Positions 45,220 through 53,843 of a stretch of DNA of 64,000 nt are shown here, piece by piece (the stretch's first letter is position 1; every line of letters starts with the position of its first letter). A program made the position numbers and the translations under genes. The DNA comes from Anaerobaca lacustris (GTDB lineage: Bacteria; Planctomycetota; Phycisphaerae; Sedimentisphaerales; Anaerobacaceae). Below the pieces are notes generated by a model. It was not told where the DNA came from, made no database searches, and was given only the letters and a program-made list of their open reading frames with translations. The stretch is from the NCBI RefSeq assembly GCF_030012215.1, contig NZ_JASCXX010000006.1:149791-213790 (forward strand). Direction: 5' to 3'.

Positions 45220-46605
45220 ATGTCGAACACGAACATCACACGTCGTCAATTTGTCCAGCGCACGGCTGCGTTTGGAGCCGTATCGGCGATTGGTTTCCCG
45301 CGCCTTATCCGAGCCCAGGGACTCAATGAGAAACTTCAAGTCGGTTTCATTGCGGCCGGTGGGCAAGCTGGGTCCCATACCGGCGCCGCTCATGGGGAAG
45401 GCTGTCAGTGCATTGCCTTCGCCGAAGTCGACAAGACCCGATGGGGTGGTGTGTTGGAGAAGGAAGGCTGGGGACAGGCGAAGGGGTATACGGACTGGCG
45501 AAAGGTCTTCGAGAACCACGGCAAGGAACTCGATGTGGTCTTCGTGGCGACGCCGGACCACAGTCATTTTGCACCGACGATGACCGCCGTGTCGATGGGC
45601 ATTCACTGCTACACGGAGAAGCCGCTGACCTGGTCGGTTCGCGAGGCGCAGCTTCTGGCGGCCGCCTACGCCAAGAACCCCAAGGTGGTCACCCAGCAGG
45701 GCAACCAGGGCCATGCCGGGAATGGGTGGCGGCTGGCATATGAGTACATCAAGGCCGGCGCGGTCGGCGAGATCAAGGAGTTTCACACCTGGACGAATCG
45801 GCCGGTCTGGCCCCAGGGTGGTGGTCGTCCGGAAGGGTCGGACCCGGTCCCCGAGACGCTGGACTGGGACGCCTGGATTGGCCCGGCGGCGATGCGTCCC
45901 TACAAGAAGGGCGTCTACCATTCGTTCAACTGGCGCGGCTTTGTCGATTTCGGCTCGGGCGCCTTGGGCGACATGGCCTGCCACACCACCGACGGGATCT
46001 ACTCGATCATGGATCCGGGCTATGCCGCCACGGCCGAGCCATATATCATGACCGGACCCGTCACGGACATGTGGCCGGCCGGCATGATTGTCAAGAGCAC
46101 CTACCGCGCCAAGGATGGTCGGCCGGGCTTCAAGACCTTCTGGTACGAGGGCAACGACGGAACTGGCAAGCCGCTCATGCCCGAGCCTCCCGAGGAACTT
46201 GCCATGCGCGGACGCCCGGTGAATTTGCCGAGGACCGGCAATCTGATCTATGGCACCAAGGGCAAGATGCTGGTGGAAGGCGACTACTGGGAACGCGTGC
46301 GGTTGCTCCCCCTGGAGCGACAACGTGAATTTGGCGAACCGGAGACCCTGCTCGAACGTTCGCCTGGGCATCACAAGGAGTTCTTCATGGCCTGCCGGGG
46401 CGAGAAGCCGCGCGAGTTCAGCCAGTCGAATTTTGCCTATTCCGGCCCGATGACGGCCAATATCCAACTCGGGAATCTCTGTGCCCGCGCGGGCAAGAAG
46501 CTCGAGCTCAACGAAGCGGGCGAGATCACCAACGACCCGGCCATCAACGACCTGGCCTGGCGCGAGCCGCGCGCGGGTTGGGGTCCGTTGGAGATGAAGG
46601 TCTAA
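45220..46605 (+). CDS. Tat-exported Gfo/Idh/MocA oxidoreductase 5
   Basis: A 461-residue near-copy of oxidoreductase 4, starting 23 bases after it. Tat motif TRRQFVQRTAAFG, signal end RLIRAQ, catalytic TEKPLTWSV near residue 133, DMACHTTDGIYS near residue 249. Long blocks of DNA are almost identical between the two genes at an offset of about 1.4 kb. The differences are spread, so duplication was not immediate, or conversion has kept some blocks alike. AAGGAGTCACGCTC precedes the ATG. Confidence 0.88.
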   Translation: MSNTNITRRQFVQRTAAFGAVSAIGFPRLIRAQGLNEKLQVGFIAAGGQAGSHTGAAHGEGCQCIAFAEVDKTRWGGVLEKEGWGQAKGYTDWRKVFENHGKELDVVFVATPDHSHFAPTMTAVSMGIHCYTEKPLTWSVREAQLLAAAYAKNPKVVTQQGNQGHAGNGWRLAYEYIKAGAVGEIKEFHTWTNRPVWPQGGGRPEGSDPVPETLDWDAWIGPAAMRPYKKGVYHSFNWRGFVDFGSGALGDMACHTTDGIYSIMDPGYAATAEPYIMTGPVTDMWPAGMIVKSTYRAKDGRPGFKTFWYEGNDGTGKPLMPEPPEELAMRGRPVNLPRTGNLIYGTKGKMLVEGDYWERVRLLPLERQREFGEPETLLERSPGHHKEFFMACRGEKPREFSQSNFAYSGPMTANIQLGNLCARAGKKLELNEAGEITNDPAINDLAWREPRAGWGPLEMKV

Positions 46606-46634
46606 CCGGCTCAACACACACGGTTTGCCATAGC

Positions 46635-46668
46635 AGGTGCTGCACGTTGACACCGACGTGCAGCACCT
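46635..46668. terminator. Perfect 13-base stem-loop between oxidoreductases 5 and 6
   Basis: AGGTGCTGCACGT (46635-46647) and ACGTGCAGCACCT (46656-46668) pair without mismatch around an eight-base loop. Only a short TTT-less tail follows, so it may be an mRNA-stabilising or attenuating stem. Confidence 0.55.
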
Positions 46669-46690
46669 TTGCCAAAAGACGAGGTGTTCC

Positions 46691-48094
46691 ATGATGAACT
46701 CGAACAACAAGACCGCAGGAACCTCGGATCTGAGTCTGTCTCGACGACACTTCATGGGAGCGGCGGCTGCGGTGGCCGCTTTCACGTACGTTCCCAAGCG
46801 GGTGTTGGGTCAGGCCGGCGGCAGCTCGGCCAACGACAAGATGAACATCGCCGGTATCGGTGTCGGCGGGCAGGGCGCCGGCGACCTGCGGCAGGTTGAG
46901 AGTGAGAATATCGCCTTTCTCTGCGACGTCGATCTGAATCGGGCCGGCGGGACGATCAAGCGGTACCCGAATGCGAAGGTCTACCGTGATTTCCGCGTAA
47001 TGCTCGAGAAGGAGGCCAGGAACATCGACGCGGTCGTCATCGGTGCCCCCGACCACATTCACGCGCCGGCGGCGATCATGGCGATGAAGATGGGCAAGCA
47101 CGTCTACTGCGAGAAACCGATGGCCCATACGATCTATGAGGCCCGTCGGATGACCGAGGTGGCGAAGGAGACGGGCGTCGTGACGCAGATGGGCAACCAG
47201 GGCCACGCCGGTGAAGGACTGCGGCTCTATTGGGAGTTCATCAACGATGGGGCCATCGGAACGGTCCGCGAGGTCCACGTCTGGAGCGATCGGGCCGGTA
47301 CGGCCGAGCGTCCCTGGTGGCCTCAGGGCATCGGCCGACCGACGCAGACGATCCCGGCGCCCGAGCATCTGGACTGGGACCTGTGGCTCGGTCCGGCCCA
47401 ATGGCGGCCCTATGCCAAGTTCTCCAACGGCCGGGGCGGCGAAGCCACCTATGCGCCGTTCAACTGGCGCGGCTGGTGGGACTTCGGCTGCGGCGCCATC
47501 GGCGACATGGCCGTCCACAATGCCGACCCGGCGTTCTTCGCGCTGGACCTGGACGCGCCGACCGCCGTGGAGGCCGAGACCAGTGGAGTCAACGACGAGA
47601 CGCTGCCCATCTGGAACATCATTCGGTTCGAGTTCCCCGCCAAGGGCAATCGTCCGGCGGTCAAGATGGTCTGGTACGACGGTGGGAAACTGCCCCCGCG
47701 CCCGGACGATCTGGAAGAAGGGCGGAATCTCGGCGACAACGGGATCCTGTTCATCGGCGACAAGGGCAAGCTGCTCGGCGGCAGCCACGCGGGCGTACCC
47801 CGATTGATCCCTGAATCGCACATGAAGGAATACGGCCGACCGCCGAAGACACTGCCCCGGTCGCCCGGTCATCAGAAGGAATGGATCGAGGCCTGCAAGG
47901 CGGGCAAACCTGAGGATGCCAAGAGCGGTTTCTGGTATGCCGGTCCGTTCACCGAGGCGCTGCTCGTCGGCAACCTGGCGGTGCGCTTGCAGGCGCGCGT
48001 CGAGTGGGATACCAAGACGCTGCGCTCGCCCAACTGCCCCGAGGCCGACAACTACATCACGAAGTTCTATCGCGCCGGCTACAGCATCATGTAG
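46691..48094 (+). CDS. Tat-exported Gfo/Idh/MocA oxidoreductase 6
   Basis: A 467-residue paralogue. Tat motif SRRHFMG, signal ending PKRVLGQ; Rossmann GIGVGGQGAG; catalytic CEKPMAHTI near residue 140; DMAVHNADPAFFALD near residue 272. It has an insertion near residue 230 (AKFSNGRGGEATYAPF) relative to its neighbours, which may shape the active-site entrance. GAGGTG precedes the ATG at 46691; an earlier in-frame ATG at 46637 falls inside the stem-loop. A terminator follows. Confidence 0.88.
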   Translation: MMNSNNKTAGTSDLSLSRRHFMGAAAAVAAFTYVPKRVLGQAGGSSANDKMNIAGIGVGGQGAGDLRQVESENIAFLCDVDLNRAGGTIKRYPNAKVYRDFRVMLEKEARNIDAVVIGAPDHIHAPAAIMAMKMGKHVYCEKPMAHTIYEARRMTEVAKETGVVTQMGNQGHAGEGLRLYWEFINDGAIGTVREVHVWSDRAGTAERPWWPQGIGRPTQTIPAPEHLDWDLWLGPAQWRPYAKFSNGRGGEATYAPFNWRGWWDFGCGAIGDMAVHNADPAFFALDLDAPTAVEAETSGVNDETLPIWNIIRFEFPAKGNRPAVKMVWYDGGKLPPRPDDLEEGRNLGDNGILFIGDKGKLLGGSHAGVPRLIPESHMKEYGRPPKTLPRSPGHQKEWIEACKAGKPEDAKSGFWYAGPFTEALLVGNLAVRLQARVEWDTKTLRSPNCPEADNYITKFYRAGYSIM

Positions 48095-48119
48095 GCGGGC
48101 ACTCGATTCGCAGCAAGAC

Positions 48120-48157
48120 ACGGCCCCTGCACCGCAGCCGGCGCAGGGGCCGTTTTC
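48120..48157 (+). terminator. Rho-independent terminator after oxidoreductase 6
   Basis: ACGGCCCCTGC (48120-48130) and GCAGGGGCCGT (48143-48153) form an 11-base stem followed by TTTTC. It could end or reduce transcription within the oxidoreductase run. Confidence 0.75.
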
Positions 48158-48170
48158 AAGGAGATCGCTC

Positions 48171-49601
48171 GTGCGAAGGGCCACGACAATCGGCGGCAGA
48201 TGTCTCGATGGACAGAAGGCCTTTGAGGCGGGTCCGAAGATGTCCCGCCGCCGAGTGCTCGGAGCGGCAGCGAATCTCACCACACTGATGATCGTCCCTC
48301 GCCATGTCCTGGGCGGAACGGGCCATGTTCCCCCCAGCGAGAGGCTTAACATCGCCGGCATTGGGGTCGGGGGCCAGGGCGCGGGCGATTTGCAGAATGT
48401 CAGCAGCGAGAACATCGTCGCCCTGTGCGACGTCGATCGGGCTCATGCCGCCGAGACGTTCAAGCGTTACCCGAACGCCAGAGCATACTCTGACTTTCGG
48501 GTCATGCTTGAGACCGAAGACAAGAACATCGACGCCGTTGTTGTGGCCACGCCGGATCATACCCACGCGGTCGCCACGATGATGGCGATCAAGATGGGCA
48601 AGCACGTCTACTGCGAGAAGCCCCTGACGCATTCGATGTACGAGGCGCGCGAAATCGCCAAGGCCGCGCGCGAGGCGGGCGTCGCCACGCAGATGGGCAA
48701 CCAGGGCCACGCGGGTGAAGGCATTCGCCTGATCTGCGAGTGGATCTGGGACGGCGCGATCGGGCCGGTTCGCGAGGTGCACGCATGGACGACCCATGCC
48801 GTCTGGCCTCAGGGGCTCCAGCGGCCTAGGGAGACGCCGCCGGTTCCCCACGCGCTGGACTGGGACTTGTGGCTGGGACCGGCGCCGTCGCGGCCGTACC
48901 ACCCCGCCTACGCGCCGGCGCTGTGGCGCGGCTGGTGGGATTTCGGCACCGGCGGTCTTGGTGACATGGGCTGTCACAATCTCGATCCGGTCTTCTGGGC
49001 CCTGAGACTCGGCGCTCCGACGAGCGTGGAGGCGAGCTGTTCGGTCTTCGTCCCGACGATCACGTGGGACAAACCCTTCAACACGGAAAGCTATCCGCAG
49101 GCGTCGATCGTGCGATACGAGTTCCCGGAGCGCGAAGGCATGCCGGCGATGGACCTGATCTGGTACGACGGGGGTCTGATGCCGCAGCGTCCCAGGGAAC
49201 TCGAAGACGGCCGGTTCATGGGGGACAAGCTGGGCGGCGTGGTCTTCGTGGGCGACAAGGGCAAGATCATGTGCGGCAGTTACGGCAATGCGCCTCGCCT
49301 GATTCCAGAGTCCAGGATGCGAGAATACAAACGGCCCGAAAAGAGTATCCTGCGTTCGGTCGGACATCACAAGGAATGGATCGATGCCTGCAAGGGAGGC
49401 CGACCCGCCGGCTCGAATTTCGACTATGCCGGTCCGCTGACGGAGATGGTTCTGCTGGGTAACGTCGCGGTGCGCATGAGCCTCGAATTGCAGGCTAAAG
49501 GGCTCAAGCTCCTCTATGACGAAGCGAGCATGAAGGTGACGAATCTGCCCGAGGCCAACGAGTACATGCATCGGACGTATCGGGACGGATGGACTCTCTG
49601 A
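48171..49601 (+). CDS. Tat-exported Gfo/Idh/MocA oxidoreductase 7
   Basis: A 476-residue paralogue starting with GTG, chosen for AAGGAG seven bases upstream. The Tat motif SRRRVLGAA lies after a 23-residue N-region, longer than usual; an internal ATG at 48240 is the alternative start. Signal end PRHVLGG; Rossmann GIGVGGQGAG; catalytic CEKPLTHSM near residue 149; DMGCHNLDPVFWALR near residue 264. The C-terminus ends YRDGWTL. It is preceded by a terminator, so a separate promoter or read-through is needed. Confidence 0.87.
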   Translation: MRRATTIGGRCLDGQKAFEAGPKMSRRRVLGAAANLTTLMIVPRHVLGGTGHVPPSERLNIAGIGVGGQGAGDLQNVSSENIVALCDVDRAHAAETFKRYPNARAYSDFRVMLETEDKNIDAVVVATPDHTHAVATMMAIKMGKHVYCEKPLTHSMYEAREIAKAAREAGVATQMGNQGHAGEGIRLICEWIWDGAIGPVREVHAWTTHAVWPQGLQRPRETPPVPHALDWDLWLGPAPSRPYHPAYAPALWRGWWDFGTGGLGDMGCHNLDPVFWALRLGAPTSVEASCSVFVPTITWDKPFNTESYPQASIVRYEFPEREGMPAMDLIWYDGGLMPQRPRELEDGRFMGDKLGGVVFVGDKGKIMCGSYGNAPRLIPESRMREYKRPEKSILRSVGHHKEWIDACKGGRPAGSNFDYAGPLTEMVLLGNVAVRMSLELQAKGLKLLYDEASMKVTNLPEANEYMHRTYRDGWTL

Positions 49602-49650
49602 TTGATTGTGGATTATTGATGATTGATTATTCGTTTGGCCGGGTAGTCCA

Positions 49651-51030
49651 ATGAACCAGCAAGGTGGGGCCAGGATCATGAGAGCGGACAGCGAAGAAAG
49701 GCAGGACGTGGCGATGGATCGGTCGTCGCGACGACGGTTCATGCAGCAGGCGGCGGCTGTGGCGGCGTTCACCATCGTGCCGCGTCACGTGTTGGGGGGG
49801 GCGGGCTACGTGCCGCCGAGCGAGAAGCTCAACATCGCGGGCATCGGCATCGGGGGACGCGGCGAGGGGGATTTGGACGAGTGCCGCAGCGAGAACATCG
49901 TCGCGCTGTGCGACGTGGACGACGCCTATGCGGGCAGGGTGTTTGCGAAGTACCCCAAGGCCCGCAAGTGGCGCGATTTTCGCAAGATGCTCGACGAGCA
50001 GAAGGACATCGACGCGGTCGTGATCGCCACGCCGGACCACACGCACGCCGTGATCGCGATGGCGGCCATCAAACGCGGCAAGCACGTCTACTGTGAAAAG
50101 CCGCTGGCACATTCGATCTGGGAATGTCGACAGCTTACCGAGGCAGCCCGCGAAGCCGGTGTCGCCACGCAGCTCGGCAACCAGGGCCAAGCGTCGGAGA
50201 GCAATCGGCTCGTTTCTGAGATCCTCTGGGACGGCGCGATCGGCCCCGTTCGCGAAGTCCACGCCTGGTGCAATCGATACATCTCGCCTCGCGGGATCGG
50301 CCGGCCCAGTGATACGCCAGTCGTGCCGGCGACGTTGGACTGGGACCTCTGGCTGGGACCGGCCAAAGAGCGGCCGTATCATCCATGCTATACGCCGTTC
50401 AGTTGGCGCGGCTGGTGGGACTTCGGCACCGGCGTGCTCGGTGACATCGGCTGCCATCAGCTCGACCCGGTGTTCCGTGCGTTGAAACTGGGCTATCCGA
50501 CCACCGTAGAGGCCTCGTCCAGCGGGGTCAACGACGAAACGGCGCCGCTGACGTCGATCGTTCGCTTTCAGTTCCCGGCGCGCGAGCCGATGCCTGCGTT
50601 GACGCTGACCTGGTACGACGGCGGTCTGATGCCGCAGCGTCCGGCCGAGCTGGAAGACGGGCGCAAGTTCGGTGAAGCCGACGACAACCTTTTCATCGGC
50701 GACACGGGCAAGATGCTGGGCCATCGACTGATCCCGGAGGCGCGAATGCGGGAGTATGGCCGGCCGCCCCAGCGGATCGAGCGCTCGCCCGGACACCACA
50801 AGGAGTGGCTGATCGCGTGCAAAGGGGGACCGGCGGCGCGAGCGAATTTCGATTGGGCTGGACCGCTGACGGAGGTAGCCCTGCTGGGCAATATCGCCCT
50901 GCGGATGGAGAAGCAGTTGTACGAGAAAGGGCTCAAACTCCACTGCGACGGCCCGAACATGAAGATCACCAATCTGCCGGAGGCCAACAGGTACATCCGT
51001 GACGAATACCGCGACGGATGGATGCTGTAA
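49651..51030 (+). CDS. Tat-exported Gfo/Idh/MocA oxidoreductase 8
   Basis: A 459-residue paralogue. Tat motif SRRRFMQQ, signal end PRHVLGG; Rossmann GIGIGGRGEG; catalytic CEKPLAHSI near residue 149; DIGCHQLDPVFRALK near residue 265. The start is uncertain: ATGs at 49651, 49678 and 49714 all keep the Tat motif, and none has a strong ribosome site. The upstream gap contains short GATTATTGATGATTGATTATT-like repeats. It belongs to the PRHVLGG group and ends in YRDGWML. Confidence 0.86.
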   Translation: MNQQGGARIMRADSEERQDVAMDRSSRRRFMQQAAAVAAFTIVPRHVLGGAGYVPPSEKLNIAGIGIGGRGEGDLDECRSENIVALCDVDDAYAGRVFAKYPKARKWRDFRKMLDEQKDIDAVVIATPDHTHAVIAMAAIKRGKHVYCEKPLAHSIWECRQLTEAAREAGVATQLGNQGQASESNRLVSEILWDGAIGPVREVHAWCNRYISPRGIGRPSDTPVVPATLDWDLWLGPAKERPYHPCYTPFSWRGWWDFGTGVLGDIGCHQLDPVFRALKLGYPTTVEASSSGVNDETAPLTSIVRFQFPAREPMPALTLTWYDGGLMPQRPAELEDGRKFGEADDNLFIGDTGKMLGHRLIPEARMREYGRPPQRIERSPGHHKEWLIACKGGPAARANFDWAGPLTEVALLGNIALRMEKQLYEKGLKLHCDGPNMKITNLPEANRYIRDEYRDGWML

Positions 51031-51073
51031 CAGAATCGTCCATGGCGCAATCATCAGAATGAGGAGTATTATT

Positions 51074-52426
51074 GTGAAAGACAAGGCATTATCTCGGCGT
51101 GATTTCATGGGTGCCGCAGCGGCCATTGGGGCGTTCACGGTGGTTCCGCGTCACGTGCTGGGCGGGCCGAACAACACGCCGCCCAGTGAGAAGCTCAACA
51201 TCGCAGGCATCGGTGTCGGCGGACAGGGGGGCCACGATCTGAGGAACATGGAGAGCGAGAACATCGTCGCGCTGTGCGACGTGGACTGGCGGCATGCGGC
51301 GGGAACGTTCCGACGCTATCCCGACGCCAGGAAATACTACGACTTCCGCGAAATGCTCGACAAGGAAGGCAAGAACATCGACGCGGTGGTCGTCGGCACG
51401 CCCGATCACATGCACGCGCCGATCTCGCTGGCCGCAATCAAACGGGGCAAGCACGTCTACTGCGAGAAGCCGCTGACCCATACCGTGCTGGAAGCGAGGA
51501 TGCTGGCCGACGCCGCCCGCCAGGCGGGTGTCGCCACGCAGATGGGCAACCAGGGCCAGGCGTCGGAGCAGACCCGTCTGCTGTGCGAAACGATCTGGGA
51601 CGGGGCCATCGGCCAGGTGCGCGAGGTGCACGTCTGGACGGATCGGCCGCTGAACGGGACCAACAAGTGGTACTGGCCGCAGGGTGTGGACCGGCCGCAG
51701 GGCAACGATTCCGTCCCCGAGACGCTCAATTGGGACCTCCTGATCGGTCCGGCCCCGATGCGTCCGTATGTGCAAAGGGTCTATCATCCGTTCGTCTGGC
51801 GAGGCTGGTGGGATTTCGGCACCGGAGCGCTCGGCGACATCGGCTGCCACAGCATCGATCCGGTGTTCCGCGCCCTGAAGCTCGGATATCCCACGAGTGT
51901 GGAGGCTTGCTGCACTCTCGTCAACGATGAGACGTACCCGGTTGCCTCCCGCGTGACGTACGAGTTCCCCGCCCGCGGCGACCTCGCCCCCGTCACCCTG
52001 CACTGGTACGACGGCGGAATGAAGCCGCCTCGGCCGAGAGAGCTGGAGGATGGCCGTCGCTGGGACACCAACGGCGCGCTCTACATCGGCGACAAAGGCA
52101 AGCTGTATGGCGGCCGCCTGTTGCCGGAGTCTCGGCAGAAGGACTATGGCAAGCCGCCGCAGAAGCTGGAGCGTTCGCCCGGCCATTACGTCGAGTGGAT
52201 TCAGGCGTGCAAGGGCGGCAAGCCCGCCGGCTCGAACTTCCCCGACCATGCCGGCCTGCTGGCGCAGGTGGTGCTGATGGGCAACATCGCCCTTCGCCCG
52301 GAGTTGAAGCAGGACAAGTACCTGGGAACGAAGCTGCTCTGGGACGCCGAGAAGTTCGCGTTTTCCAACGTGCCCGAAGCGAACAAGTACCTGAGCAAGA
52401 CATATCGCGAAGGCTGGACGCTGTGA
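51074..52426 (+). CDS. Tat-exported Gfo/Idh/MocA oxidoreductase 9
   Basis: A 450-residue paralogue with a GTG start, supported by GAGGAG eight bases upstream. Tat motif SRRDFMG, signal end PRHVLGG; Rossmann GIGVGGQGGH; catalytic CEKPLTHTV near residue 131; DIGCHSIDPVFRALK near residue 255. It is close to oxidoreductases 8 and 10 and lies 43 bases after 8. The C-terminus ends YREGWTL. Confidence 0.88.
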   Translation: MKDKALSRRDFMGAAAAIGAFTVVPRHVLGGPNNTPPSEKLNIAGIGVGGQGGHDLRNMESENIVALCDVDWRHAAGTFRRYPDARKYYDFREMLDKEGKNIDAVVVGTPDHMHAPISLAAIKRGKHVYCEKPLTHTVLEARMLADAARQAGVATQMGNQGQASEQTRLLCETIWDGAIGQVREVHVWTDRPLNGTNKWYWPQGVDRPQGNDSVPETLNWDLLIGPAPMRPYVQRVYHPFVWRGWWDFGTGALGDIGCHSIDPVFRALKLGYPTSVEACCTLVNDETYPVASRVTYEFPARGDLAPVTLHWYDGGMKPPRPRELEDGRRWDTNGALYIGDKGKLYGGRLLPESRQKDYGKPPQKLERSPGHYVEWIQACKGGKPAGSNFPDHAGLLAQVVLMGNIALRPELKQDKYLGTKLLWDAEKFAFSNVPEANKYLSKTYREGWTL

Positions 52427-52469
52427 GCCGACGAGATTCAATCACTGACCGAGTTGAAGGATAGCTACG

Positions 52470-53792
52470 ATGAAAGATGGACAGATCACCCGACGGCGGT
52501 TTCTCGGGAGTGCGGCGGCGGTGGCCGCGTTCACCGTGGTCCCGCGTCACGTGCTGGGTGGCGCGAACCACGTCGCGCCAAGCGACAAGCTCAACATCGC
52601 CTGCATCGGTGTCGGCGGCATGGGAGCCAGCGACGTCGGCCAGTTCGCCGGCGAGAACATCGTTGCGCTGTGCGACGTGGACTGGCGGCATGCCGCCGGC
52701 ACGTTTGAGAGATTTCCCGAGGCCAGGAAGTATCGCGACTTTCGCAAGATGCTCGACGCCGAGGACAAGAACATCGACGCGGTGAGCGTTTCGACGCCCG
52801 ACCACATCCACGCCGTCGCCTCGATGGCGGCGATGCAGCGGGGCAAGCACGTCTACTGCCAGAAGCCGCTCTGTCACAACGTATACGAGGTGCGTCGTCT
52901 GACGATGGCGGCTCGCGAGCACGGTGTCGTGACGCAGATGGGGACCCAGCTTCACGCGACGACGGAAATGAAGACGATGGTCGAGATGATCCAGTCCGGC
53001 CTGATCGGCAAGGTGCACAAGGTGGACCTCTGGAGCGGCAAGAACTGGGGCGGCGGCACGCGTCCGACCGACACGCCGCCGGTGCCCGAGACGCTCGACT
53101 GGGACCTGTGGCTCGGACCGGCCGCCTACCGGCCGTATCACCCGACCTATCTTCCCGGAAACTGGCGGCGATGGTGGGACTTCGGCACCGGGACGCTCGG
53201 CGACATGGGCTGCCACATCATCGACCCGGCCTGGTGGGCCCTCGATCTCGATGCGCCGGCGACCATCGAAGCGCAGCCCGGGCCGTTCAGCGACGAGACG
53301 TATCCGACCAAGACGATCATCACGTGGGAATTCCCGGCCCGTGGAGACCGTCCGGCGGTGACGGTGCGATGGTTTGACGGGGACAATCGTCCGCCGCGAC
53401 CGGATGAGCTGGAAGAGGGGCGCAACCTGCCCGATCAGGGCGGTCTGTATTACGGCGACAAGGGGACGCTCCTGCTGCCACACGGCAGTCGGCCGGAGCT
53501 GATTCCGTACTCGAAGATGCGCGGGATCAAGATGCCCGATCCGTGGATTCGGCGGTTCAAGCAGGGGGCCAACGGCCACTACCTCGAATGGGTCGAGGCG
53601 TGCAAGGGCGGGCCCAAACCCCTGTCGAATTTCGACTACGCCGGTCCATTGACCGAGGCGATCCTGCTGGGCAACATCGCCGCCAAGGCCGGTCGGAAGA
53701 TCGAATGGGACAGCGCGGCGATGAAGGTCACGAACATGCCGGAAGTGAACGAGCATCTGCGCCGGCGGTATCGCCAGGGATGGACCCTGTAG
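52470..53792 (+). CDS. Tat-exported Gfo/Idh/MocA oxidoreductase 10 (QKP variant)
   Basis: A 440-residue paralogue. Tat motif TRRRFLG, signal end PRHVLGG; Rossmann GVGGMGAS; DMGCHIIDPAWWALD near residue 245. Like oxidoreductase 3 it has Gln in place of Glu in the catalytic motif (CQKPLCHNV near residue 131). It also carries a distinct substrate-side segment (GTQLHATTEMKTM instead of the GNQGHA.. of its neighbours). AAGGAT precedes the ATG. Confidence 0.87.
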   Translation: MKDGQITRRRFLGSAAAVAAFTVVPRHVLGGANHVAPSDKLNIACIGVGGMGASDVGQFAGENIVALCDVDWRHAAGTFERFPEARKYRDFRKMLDAEDKNIDAVSVSTPDHIHAVASMAAMQRGKHVYCQKPLCHNVYEVRRLTMAAREHGVVTQMGTQLHATTEMKTMVEMIQSGLIGKVHKVDLWSGKNWGGGTRPTDTPPVPETLDWDLWLGPAAYRPYHPTYLPGNWRRWWDFGTGTLGDMGCHIIDPAWWALDLDAPATIEAQPGPFSDETYPTKTIITWEFPARGDRPAVTVRWFDGDNRPPRPDELEEGRNLPDQGGLYYGDKGTLLLPHGSRPELIPYSKMRGIKMPDPWIRRFKQGANGHYLEWVEACKGGPKPLSNFDYAGPLTEAILLGNIAAKAGRKIEWDSAAMKVTNMPEVNEHLRRRYRQGWTL

Positions 53793-53843
53793 CGAAGACG
53801 GCAAAGGTGCAGCCACAAGATTTTGTGTTCAGGAGAGTTCCAG

